DNA from: Simmondsia chinensis
Lineage: Eukaryota; Streptophyta; Magnoliopsida; Caryophyllales; Simmondsiaceae
Assembly: GCA_018398585.1 (NCBI GenBank)
Contig: JAGTTD010000018.1
Span: 1,433,501 to 1,497,500, forward strand
Length of the DNA: 64,000 nt
Direction of reading: 5' to 3'
The position numbers and the translations under genes are program-made. Each line of letters starts with the position of its first letter. Within the stretch, counting starts at the first letter, position 1. This document shows positions 22,125 to 32,030 of this stretch, in pieces. The notes below the pieces were generated by a model. That model saw nothing but the letters and a program-made list of their open reading frames with translations. It was not told where the DNA came from and made no database searches.

Positions 22125-23094
22125 CTTTATACTTAGTATATTAGATGTAATTTATTTTTCTAATCAAACTGTTATGTACGAATTTAAAGTTTTTTTTTTT
22201 TTTTTAAATTTAATTAGTAATGGTCGTGCATCGCACGGGATGCAACCAGTTAGTTTATTAAGCACGCTCACCCGTCAATTTACTTTTAATAAATAACTAA
22301 ATTATTGCCTTGATTTTGTTAAAGTCTCGATTTAAATAACTTTCTTCATATAAAAACAATAAAAAACACTAAATATTCATTTAAAAATGAATTTAATACA
22401 ATTACACAAGGCTACATTTTCGAGGCAATTGCAACCATTTTACAATTAATAAATTAATTTATTTAAATTCAGATAAAGCCAAAAGGTCTTTAAAAAATTA
22501 ATTTACGTTTAATAAATAATTTTTAAAAGTAGTGTATTTTTAAATTTTGTTAAATACCATAATATTTTTGACCTTTCAATTGCATTAAAATGTTAAATCA
22601 TTGAATAAAGATTAAGTTAAAAACAAAAATTAGCATTTAATGCCCTTAATTTCTCAGTTAGCTTAAATATGAAATTAAGTTCATTTTAAACAAATTATCG
22701 AAAAATTTTATTTTCACTATTATTCAAGAGTGCCTCTATTGCTACAAATAGTTATATTCAAATTTAATATAGAAAATAGTTAATGTTATTATAATTAATA
22801 TTTAATCTCAATATTAAAACAACTCTCATAAAGTTAAAAAAATAAAAGATAACACATCTCTACTATGATATAAACACGATTGCAATGGCTGATGGGAACG
22901 ATATGTCCCACCAACTTAGCTAAATTGTATCATCCTTTATACTTCTATCCATATATATAAGAATATCCCACCCCAAATCTAAACCTAAACCTATTAAGAT
23001 TGGGGACAAAAATGTTATCACAACATGTATAAATCGACCCACAACAAGAGAAAAATTACACAAAACACTAATAAGAGACTATACAACCGCTACT
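22125..23094. other. AT-rich intergenic DNA, nothing recognised
   Basis: About 1 kb of very AT-rich sequence with a T-run at 22190-22205. I saw no exon, RNA gene or well-bounded repeat. Confidence 0.45.
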
Positions 23095-23110
23095 CACCAA
23101 ATGACAAAGG

Positions 23111-23289
23111 TTTTTTTTGGTGACAAGAGATTGTGTTGCCCCACCCAACCCCGGCCTATGAAAACAGCCCACAAGCCCCCATGAGCAGGTAAGTCAAGAG
23201 TACAATCTCAGTGAGAATCGAACTCCTGACCCCTGGGCGATGACCGCATGGGTAGGAGACGCCACCAACTGAGACACCCTCATGGTAGG
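23111..23289 (-). mobile_element. tRNA-derived SINE, 16-bp TSD
   Basis: On the minus strand it begins with GGGTGTCTCAGTTGGTGGCG (Box A region TGTCTCAGTTGG) and has the Box B region GGAGTTCGATTCTCACTG. A unique body and a terminal A-run follow (T-run at 23111-23118 on plus). CACCAAATGACAAAGG at 23095-23110 and 23290-23305 is a perfect target duplication. It is 179 bp. It is a classical tRNA-headed SINE, distinct from the 5S-headed family. Confidence 0.9.
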
Positions 23290-23835
23290 CACCAAATGAC
23301 AAAGGTACTTGAAGAAACACTAGACACTTAATAAACTTTGCCAACAATGGTTTAAAGAATTGCCCTTAGTGCAGGAAACTGAATCATATCAGCTATATGG
23401 GAGCATGAAAGTAATGACAAAAGCATTTAAATTGATCGACGTTTTTTAAGTTTGGTCCGGTGATACTCATGCACATCAAATATGGATAACAACAAAATAT
23501 GCATATTCAATTAGCAAACTAAGATGGCTTAAGCTCGAAATGACCTAAATTAACTCAAACTTGACCTATTTTAGCCTGAATCCTAAACTGACCTAACTTA
23601 ATTAAGTGAAAATCCGAGATAATTTGAACACTAAACAATTTGACGCTACTGAAACTCGACTTGCTTTCACTTGAAACGTGAATAACTCAAACTCAAAGCG
23701 ATTTGACTCAACCAAGATCTAACCTTGGCTGAGTTAAAACTAGAAATGTTCCAACTAGGTTGACCAAAAACACGCGATAACTCGAATCATTATGGAATTG
23801 CAATTTTGACCTCCAACCCATTGATTAACCAAACA

Positions 23836-25518
23836 ATTTTTTTTTCGATAAATTGTGACAGAGTCGCTAAATAAGCCGGCCACTCGCTAGGCGAGGCCAA
23901 AGTCCGACCACAACAGCACGGGGACCCAAAGCAGCAAACACAAAACAAGAAAATAGGAACAAAAACGCTCTCCCCAAAACACAACCCAACAACCAACGGG
24001 CACAGGACCAGACAAGACGCAAGGACAAGAAACAACAGCGCGCGCAGAACCAACACACACAGGGATCCTAGCTGGAGAAGAACCAGAAGGTCAGCACAAG
24101 ACCCAGGAATGGGATTGAAGCCACACCCAACACTGAACCCATATCATTGGGCAAGAATGTCTGCCACCGTAGTCGGGTCGAAACCATCAAAGTTGAGACC
24201 CACCTTTTCTCCTATCTCTATTACCCGCTCCGCTTTCAGGATCCTCTCATCATACTCTTCTTCCGTGATCTTGTGTATTCGACTTCCCTTATTCTGTTTT
24301 TTTCTCTTTCCACCTATATTAGACAATTTTCCAACATCACTTCTAGGAGACATATCATTCAGGAAGTCTTGTAACTCCCACTTCTCTCTTTCCTTTATCT
24401 TGCGTTTGATCGCTTTTCTCCCTCTTTTTGTTGTGTGGAATTTTTTCTTCTTCCTCCAGCCCGTGCTAGGCCCTTCCATTGATGGAGCTGATGCTAGCTG
24501 ACTCTGCAACAAACTATCCTCATCTTGAGAGTTATCAATTGCTGTTATAGGCACGAATCTTGGAGGAAATTCAGGCCCGGATGTTGTTGACTCATTATCA
24601 CTGTTACTTCCTCGAGTATCGGTATTAGGTGTTGTTATCTGAGCATGATGTTGATTAGCTGGAGCTTCACCATTCTTAACCCATGGTAGTAGTAGGGGAT
24701 GGTGAACCACCTGCAGTGAAGCGTAAGGCACAGCATGCTGGAGCGTCGCTGCAGGGCCCATCTCCCAATGATTTGGCCATTGAGGTGGAGGGAGACATGT
24801 CCAGATGGCTGCCAAGCAATTCCCATCCCTTCATTTGCCAAGCGCGGGGCAGGAATTCTAATCTCCTCACTACTAATCGAGCTTTCCGAGCTGCATAGAA
24901 GGATGAACCTGTGAAGAGTGCCTTGCCACGGTCGTGCATTCGTTTCCTTGGGGTGAGTGTGATGGGAAATAGGCTTGCTCCCTAGCCAATCTAGCAGATG
25001 TAGCTCTGGACACAGCACTGGGAGAGTAGTCGGGTATCAATACAAAGCTTCCTTCTTTAACGAAGATCAAACGGGTTCCCCCACTGTGGTGAACCTGGAC
25101 CATCTGGTGGATACATGTTGTGTGGCAAGTGTCAATCAGAATCCTGGCTACATCAACACACCTTATAGTGGATGTTCTGGGGTCCACCCTAATGAACTTC
25201 TCCCAGATTTTGGCGAAATCAGCTAAGCATTCATTTGATCAACACTGGACAGGCAATTCATGGATTTCGAGCCAAGCCCTTTTGTTAAGGTATCCAAGTG
25301 TCACTCCAGAGCACTTATATACTTCTCTGAACATTCGTAGGAGAATCTCCTTACGGGGGCCAAGGTAAGCATCCATAGTGTTAATCGAATCACATACCAG
25401 AATAAAAGAGTTATTGCTTAAGCATTTAGGTGTAAGCCCATAGAGGTCATTTTCGGTGATAAATGTAAGAACATCATCGAGACTGGCCTCACCAGATGAA
25501 TGGGTAATTATTGACCGC
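23836..25518 (-). mobile_element. LINE (L1-type) fragment: ORF1 fused to 3' UTR, ORF2 absent
   Basis: On the minus strand it starts within an ORF1-like reading frame at about 25518, reaches a stop near 24144, and runs straight into a 3' UTR that ends ...TTTATCGAAAAAAAA at 23836. That 3' UTR resembles the LINE end at 39690-39965 (CCTCGCTTGGGGAGT against CCTCGCCTAGCGAGTGGC words). The endonuclease/reverse transcriptase ORF2 expected between ORF1 and the 3' UTR is not present. It is inserted into segmental-duplication copy 2. Confidence 0.8.
24144..25518 (-). pseudogene. LINE ORF1-like protein remnant (DUF4283 type)
   Basis: Minus-strand reading gives MDAYLGPRKEILLRMFREVY, LGYLNKRAWLEIHELPVQC, FAKIWEKFIRVDPRTSTIRC and VDVARILIDTCHTTCIHQM, the pattern of the DUF4283 RNA-binding-like domain of plant LINE ORF1/gag proteins. 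The frame is interrupted by stops and shifts near 25230, 24870-25010 and 24820. The last part (24144-24815) is open and has a basic stretch TTKRGRKAIKRKIKEREKW, ending FDPTTVADILAQ. These proteins bind the element RNA. The copy is not functional. Confidence 0.7.
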
Positions 25519-25945
25519 TTTAGATAGAGTAATCCACTGGGCCTTATATATCGATATCTTTACTCTCACAACTTTAATGTCGAATTCCACTAAATAGAAT
25601 CACATTTTGAGTCCTGAACATAACCGAAGAACGAGACAACAAAACAACAAAATTTGAAACCGAACGATTAAAAACTGATTGATATCCTGAACGATGTTCC
25701 GGATCTTTGAAAAATAAAAATTTCTACTTCAAATATTCGAAGTGATTATACAAATATCTAATTTAATTTTGATCAAAATGTGAAATGAAAACAGGGTTAA
25801 TAATTGAATAATACGACAACAGATCACTTTTGATCAAATAAATAATAAATCTACAACATTAAAATTAAGCTCTATAATGCTATACACCTTGTAAAACGGC
25901 GTCGTTTTGTTTTTTTTTTTGTTTTTTTTTTGGTGGTGGGGGTTA

Positions 25946-26621
25946 TTAGTAATCTTTGCGTTCCACTAAAAAGGACTTGAAGGTTGAAAGTATTCCCACT
26001 AGGGTGCACATTGGTTCAAGACGGGACCGAACCGGATCGGGCCAAACCGAACTAAAGACCGAAGCACATCAAATCATGAGACTGAGGGCCGGACTGATTA
26101 AAACCGGGTCGGTCTGATCCAAGACCAGTTAGAAACCGATCCGGACTAGATCGGACCGATTTGGACCCATTTTTCATCTAACAAGTGCAATTATATATAA
26201 AAAAATATTTTCATATGAAAATTAAAAATTAAAAAAAAGATAATAGTATAATTTACACAATATATATATATAATTTAAGGATAATTTTAGGGAATATTTA
26301 TATAATTATTAAATAGTAAAAAAAATAAATACTTAATTTTTTAAGATTTAATATTTTTAAATATATACACTATATATTAAAATTATTTACCCAAAATATT
26401 TAATTCGTAATTGATGTTGTTTGATCTTCGGTCCGGTCTTTAGGTTTTCTGATCTTGGACCGGATTGGACCAAAGACCAACTAAGCCCATATTCTAGGAC
26501 CAAGGACCGGACCGATATATGGTCGGTGGTCCGTTCAGGTCCACCAGTCCGGACCGATTTTTGTTCACCCCTAATTCCCACCACCTCTACCACGTTTAGA
26601 ATGAAAAACACTATATGACTA
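25946..26621 (-). pseudogene. ZIFL terminal exon pseudogene, copy 2, split by a hAT-like element
   Basis: The minus strand keeps [11 protein letters not shown] in 26582-26621 and STFKSFLVERKDY-stop in 25946-25999, separated by the insertion at 26000-26573. The splice acceptor CAG of copy 1 is changed to ATG (GCATGTAGTCATATAG), so the exon could not be spliced even without the insertion. No other ZIFL exon is nearby. Confidence 0.82.
26000..26573. mobile_element. hAT-like non-autonomous element, GGACCG family, 8-bp TSD
   Basis: A 574-bp element, starting TAGGGTGCACATTGGTTC and ending GATTTTTGTTCACCCCTA. ATTCCCAC flanks it at 25992-25999 and 26574-26581. Copies 1 (8532-8539) and 3 of the ZIFL exon have the uninterrupted site. 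The arms are rich in GGACCG/CGGTCC words and the centre is AT-rich (26190-26400). Same terminal logic as the GAGCC family but a different body. No coding capacity. Confidence 0.88.
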
Positions 26622-26861
26622 CATGCACGCGCACACATACAGATATATTAAGAAATCGGTTATTCTGAAAACTTAAGGATCTGTTTAGTATAATTTTTTA
26701 TTTACAATTTTGGATTTTTCATAAATTAAATACAATGTTTTAAGACGATTCTTTCTTGTTTTTGGGTTTTTTATTATAAGTTTTTTCTACTTTTTTGAGT
26801 TAGCAAAAAAAGTAAACTAACGCATTTTTTGCTAAGTTTCTTTTATGATATTGCTTTATTT

Positions 26862-27800
26862 TTCGATGAGTATCATGAAACGCCATATAGACACCAGTAT
26901 TCCAAAAAAAGAACCCGAACCACCCAAAGGAGGTTGCTAAAAGACAAAAGAGGAAAAGCAATACAAACCCAAAAGCAAAAAGACAAGATCAAGGAGCCCA
27001 AAAGCAAAGGATAGAAAAGAATTCTGCACGGTATAGAATTTAGTTAAATTTTGTACAATTTTATAAGATGTGTGTAGACACAGTTTTTGTGTGTCGACAC
27101 ATAGCTCACAAAATTTATGCACGGTAGAAACGCCCGTCGAGGTGTAGCACACAAGATTAGCAGAAGAAGAGGTCCGGTCAGATCAGCACAAAATAGAATG
27201 TGTGGATTTCAGATACGGTTACCATGCCACTCCTTGACACACTCAATGTTCCTCGCGACATCATTAGCTGCATACGAAAATTCTTCACACCACGCTTTTA
27301 TCCAAAAGCCGAGTCTCAGCTTGATTGACCAGATAACCTCATCCTCACACCATTTATTGTTTTTGGACACTATTTTGTTCCTTGTACTCCACAACACCCA
27401 CACTATGATAAAGAATAGGGTGATCCATGCTTTCTTCTGAAATTTACCCCCCACACTGCACGACAGCCACTGTTCGAAGCATTCCTTTACCACCTTGGGA
27501 GTCACCCATCTAATTCCCCACCACTCAAGACAAGAGCTCCATGTTTTCCAAGCATACATACATTCAATGAAGAGGTGGTCAACTGTTGCAACATGTAAGT
27601 TACAAAACGGGCACCATTTGTCATCTTCTGCTATGATTCCTAAATTCCAGAGACGTTCCTTCGTGTTCACCTTTCCTGGTAAGGCAAGCCATACTAATAT
27701 TTCCACCTTAGGTGGAGCTAACCCCTTCCATACTCCACATACTAGATGATCAATGAGAGGGCTTTCAATGGTACTCTAAGAGGCTTTCCTAGTAAGGCAA
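26862..27800 (-). mobile_element. LINE 3' fragment with zf-RVT domain
   Basis: The minus strand carries the end of LINE ORF2, a 3' UTR and the terminus ATCGAAAAA at about 26862. The start near 27800 is a 5' truncation. The 3' end abuts segmental-duplication copy 2. Confidence 0.75.
27206..27770 (-). pseudogene. LINE ORF2 C-terminus (zf-RVT)
   Basis: Open on the minus strand from before 27706 to a stop at 27206-27208. It shows VEILVWLALPGKVNTKERL, WCPFCNLHVATVDHLFIEC, TWSSCLEWWGIRW, AWITLFFIIVWVLWSTRNK and IWSIKLRLGFWIKAWCEEF. The CPFC...H...C set is the zinc-binding region found after reverse transcriptase in plant L1-type LINEs. Upstream reverse transcriptase is missing. Confidence 0.85.
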
Positions 27801-28456
27801 CATTGCAATTTTCTTATTGTATATATATATTGAAATGCCAAGGTGTCTATGCAGTAAATAGTCCAATCTAATGGTAAATAAGTTATATTTTCTCATTATT
27901 TTAGCTTCTACATAATCTAGTATTGTAAAAATTGATCTGAATTTTTGAATAGTATATTTGACACTGTATCCATTCTAACATGTACATATTAAACTTCGTT
28001 TAATTCCCGAACTGTTAGGTTTATGTCTCAAATTACTTGTTTTTAAATTTATGGGGAAGCCGTGGGGTCACTGATCAATCGGGTGGTTTAAGGAAATTTT
28101 TGGAATATCAAGATTTCCACATTAAGATTTTCTAATAAATTGATATCAAAGTATATCAAATTTGTTTAAGTTTTCGCACACGAACCATATTTAGCTAACT
28201 ATGCAAGCAAGAAAGGACAACCAAATGCCACCTTTGCTTTAAGCAACCCCAGCTTTTCAGGCCCAAAAGCAGCAAAAATTTGAAAAGTTTGCCCCAAACA
28301 AACAATCAAAATCTGTACAAGGAAGAAGGAGAGAGAAAGTGTACCCGAAGAGGAGAGGGGAGAGAGGAAAGGATGAACCTTTGGGCAAGGACCAATATCT
28401 GACTACAGGGCACGCCGAACACTCATCAGAGGTCCAACCCATATTTGACTTGAGGT
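27801..28456. other. Intergenic, nothing recognised
   Basis: AT-rich to about 28200, then a slightly purine-rich part (GGAGAGAGAAAG and GAGGAGAGGGGAGAGAGG near 28330-28370). No exon or element end was identified. Confidence 0.4.
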
Positions 28457-28749
28457 TGTTAGAGTATAAAATCAATCATGGACCTTCACCCATTAACTTA
28501 AGCTTTTGGGAAAGATGGTTCCTTGATATGGTATCAGAGCCTTGATGACCAAGAGGTCAGGAGTTCGAATATCAACAGCCCCCACTTTCAATATTAAAAT
28601 AATTAAGCACAAGGTATGAGGTGGGCCTGTGCATTGTTCATGCTTCAAGCCCAAACGGGCATTTGCGTGAGGGGGCATGTTAGAGTATAAAACTAATTCT
28701 GGGCCTTCACCCATCAGTTTAAGCTTTTGAGAAAGATGGTTCCTTGATA
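28457..28749 (+). mobile_element. TRIM, complete structure
   Basis: LTRs of 72 bp at 28457-28528 and 28678-28749, both starting TGTTAGAGTATAAAA and ending CCTTGATA. The perfect primer site TGGTATCAGAGC is at 28529-28540, and the polypurine GTGAGGGGG lies just before the 3' LTR. No 5-bp target duplication was found (GAGGT against TAATT), so one flank may have changed. Same family as 2577-2874. Confidence 0.85.
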
Positions 28750-29939
28750 TAATTTAAAACTTAAAATACTCTAATTTAATTTAATTTAATTTTTAAAAAC
28801 ATTAAGCATAACTTCCATTAAAAAGTGGAAATGGGAGTGAGGATCACCACATTAGCAGTGACCCATAATCACATAATAATTTCTCTTGAAAATGGGAGTG
28901 GGAATCACCACATCAGCAATGACCCATCGTCCCAAATAATTTCTCATATACGGCGGGGCGCGCTCTTATTTCTTTATTTTGAATTATTTACTTTAAAATT
29001 TTAACTAGATTTTCCAAATTTTAAATTTACATCTAAACTTTTACAAAAAAATTTAATATCACATCTCAGTATTAACTATCTTTGAAAAATTTGTAAATAT
29101 TTTTAAAATTTATTTTTGTATTTAAAATGAATATTTTTTAAAATGTCATGTCGATAAAAACTAACAGATGTCAATGACGTTAACATAAAAGTGTGACATT
29201 AAAAAATTAGATTATCTATATTACTTTTTAAAACCATTACTAAATGGGTAGTTTTTTAGTAAAAAAATTCTTTTTTTTTCCCATGTAAAAATTAAAAGAA
29301 AACAAAAAGATTTATGGTTTTTTTTTAACAAAAGTATTTTTGATTTAGGTACTTAATGTTTCGATGTATATCTTGATATCTACTATAATATTTTAAAATT
29401 TAATGTTCTTATCGAAGTTATCCTCTATCAAATTTTGGTAAATTTAATTCAAAATTTTATCATACAACATGATTTTAGTTATAATTTATTGGACTATCAT
29501 AAACTTTAGTTGGATTCTTCTTTTTTTAATAGTATGGCTCATGTAGGAGCTACGCTCCATTTTAAAAATAGATGTAATAATAGGTGGTGGTTAAATCCCC
29601 GATTGAACTGTGTATTGTACTCAATTTGGATTTAGTGATTACAAGCCGTCTTTTGATGATTAAAAAAAACTTCTATGAGAAAATACCAATATACATATAA
29701 TTTATGCAATTTATTATACTCTGCTCAATTTTGCTAAAAAGACAATTTTGCGATCTCTTGATCGATCTTCTTATTAATAAATTCTCAATTATATAAAAAA
29801 AAGACTATTATAACTCATATTATCATAATCCTTGCTCCAAAAAAAAAAAAAAAAATTTCATATTATAATAATCAAATACTATATTAATAGATTCGATCAA
29901 AAATTGAACTTGTACTGATAAAATTTATCACCCTACAAC
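28750..29939. other. AT-rich spacer with one short tandem duplication
   Basis: A ~70-bp unit with AAATGGGAGTG, ATCACCACAT and AGCA/GTGACCCAT is duplicated in tandem at about 28827-28950. The rest is AT-rich with no recognised gene or element. Confidence 0.45.
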
Positions 29940-30131
29940 CTAGAATACTCGAAGGATAAATTTTTTGAATATCATATGCTTGCCCCCTTCGGGCAATAAA
30001 TACGGCTTTCGTAATACGCCTAGCAGCTGAGCAATAGCTCTTCGATCGCTATATTCTTGCGATAGCAAAGACATAGGTAAAAGATATTCAAGAATCCGTT
30101 TTGAATGGTAATTTTTAACTGGATTTCGCAT
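29940..30131 (-). other. Unassigned 63-codon open stretch of atypical composition
   Basis: The minus-strand frame reads MRNPVKNYHSKRILEYLL, then SQEYSDRRAIAQLLG and LLPEGGKHMIF. Composition is more balanced than the surrounding AT-rich DNA, and the peptide is not of the low-complexity kind expected by chance. I do not recognise a family. An organelle-derived insert is possible but unsupported. It may be non-coding. Confidence 0.25.
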
Positions 30132-30747
30132 TATATACTATATATAAATTAAAAGGTAAACTACACGTTAGTGTCTTTAGATTTATTAGTTTTGAGTTGA
30201 CAAATTTTATGAAATAATGTTTAGACCAAAAGGTTTATTATATTTAATAATATAGTTTAAACGACGAAGTGTAAAAGTGTAAAAAAAAAGTTTATCATCC
30301 AACTCTACTTCACCAGTAGTGTCACAATATTGCGATTTGTGTGTGGGATGAGGATCATATTAAATGGACGGTGGGTTTGCCAACAAATAACAGCAAGTGA
30401 ACATTTCATGCTATACAAATAACAACAAGTGAACATTTCATGCTATCTTCTGGATTAATTTATCAGATAAATATTAGAGTTTTCCTGAGCATCGTACAAT
30501 ATCTAATTAAATTTAGAGTCAAAGTCAAATAAAGGAATATCATAAAGCCCCATGAAAATTAATAGGTTGAATTATTAGTTATCCTTTAAAAAAGATGTTT
30601 TCAAGAGGCATTCAACCCTTGAAGAAAGAAGGAACAAATTTATAGTCAAAGTTAAATAAAGCAATATCATAAAAGAAACCTAGCGAAAAACGCACCAGTT
30701 TACTTTTTTTGCTCACTCCTAGAAAAAAAACTAATAATAAAAAACCT

Positions 30748-31080
30748 TGTTAAGCTTTGTTATTTTTTTTTGTGAATACTTTGTATCTTTGCACACATAC
30801 GTATTTTATACTCTTTGTAATTAAGTAGATCTAGAACATTCTTTGTAGTTAAGCTAGTGTTCACTTCCTCTTCCCCTTGCTCTACCAACCGGCCATTAAG
30901 GGCCTTTTACTAGAGTTTTTATTGCTTGTAACTTATAAATGGAAGATCTAGAGTTTAGACTCTTCATGTAATTGTTTCTAGTATAAATAGCTTAGTTGAT
31001 GTAATATTTCAATCATCCATAATAATATTCATCTTCTTCTTACTTCCTTATGTGTTTTTGAATTAATTTAAGTTTTTACA
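30748..31080 (+). repeat. 5' LTR of Copia C
   Basis: 333 bp, TGTTAAGCTTTG...AGTTTTTACA, canonical TG...CA. AGTATAAATAGCTTAG at about 30980 is a likely TATA region. The primer site follows at 31081. Confidence 0.8.
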
Positions 31081-31280
31081 CGGTATCAGAGCAAGTTTCG
31101 ATGCCGCGCTGATCATTTCTTGCGTTTTAGACCTTGGCCGAAAGCAAGTTGCAGTGACGGAAGGTTCACCTGCATTTTTATTCCTTTCGGAACTTGCTCT
31201 ACTGCAGTACAATATTTTGTGAGCTTACATCATTACCCTATCTTGTTTCTTGTGTGCTATTTTGTGCTTTTGTTTTAGAT

Positions 31281-32030
31281 TATGGCGAACGTTAACAATG
31301 AAAACGAAAACATTATAACACTCAAGCAAATACTGATCAAATTATTGTGCCGGCTCCCACAATAGGGGGAGTCATTGATGTTTGACAATCCGGGGTTGAT
31401 TTTCGTTAAAAATATTTTAACGGGACCTAATTATCCATCTTGGAGTAGGTCTATTCTTATGGTCTTTAAAGCCAAAAGAAAAATTGGATTTCCTGATGGA
31501 AGTATCGAAAAACAGGATGAAAATCCTCTAGATTTTGAAAATTAGAGTGCTTGCAACTCCATGGTTGCCACTTGGCTCTCAAACTCCGTTTCAAAGGAGG
31601 TAAACGAGAGTATCACATATTTTGAGACTGCGCGTGAAATTTGGTTAGATTTGCATGAGAGGATTTGTCAAGGCAACATTCCCCGTATCTATGAATTAAA
31701 GTGCGAAATCTCGCATTTAAAGCAAGAAAATTTACCCGAGTCAACTTATTTCACTAAATTGAGATCTTTGTGGGATGAGTTGTACACCCTTGTTGAAATA
31801 CCACCTTGCACTTGTGGTCATGCTAAGGCATTTCCCAAATTCGTGACATGGAAGAATTATTAGATTTGTTAATGGGTCTCGACCCATCCTTTTTAACAGT
31901 TCGTTCCCAACTCATGAATACCAAACCTTTAACTACCGTTGGAAGTGCTTATTCTATTCTGTGTCACTAGGAAACACAACAGAGTGTAGTTGCGGGTTCG
32001 GTTGTTACACCCGAGGCTGCGGTTTTGGGT
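31281..32030 (+). pseudogene. Copia C gag, first (truncated) copy
   Basis: The leading ATGGCGAACGTTAACAATGA frame breaks early. The UBN2-type core is open at 31561-31863: NSVSKEVNESITYFETAREI, YELKCEISHLKQENLPESTY and LWDELYTLVEIPPC. It is nearly the same as the second copy at 35390-36001 and is cut at about 32030, where another element remnant begins. Confidence 0.8.

Larger units (their letters stand above)
23518..26868 (-). repeat. Segmental duplication, copy 2 (inverted)
   Basis: The minus strand matches copy 1 (8160-11321) from about 26868 down to 25520 and again from 23836 to about 23518. It includes the ZIFL terminal exon, the CAGGTGTATAGCATT 3' flank (25880s) and the GATTCGAGTTATCGCG segment (23780s). 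A LINE fragment (23836-25518) and a hAT-like element (26000-26573) are inserted. Part of copy 1 (about 9000-9740) is missing. Confidence 0.82.

Noticed and set aside
23200..23289. A tRNA gene
   Set aside because: Box A and Box B words are present, but no complete cloverleaf with paired acceptor stem can be drawn, and the segment belongs to a SINE with a 16-bp duplication.
24109..24501. A plus-strand open frame of 130 codons
   Set aside because: It overlaps the LINE ORF1-like frame on the minus strand, is rich in Phe/Leu/Ser from antisense of a basic region, and has no recognisable motif.
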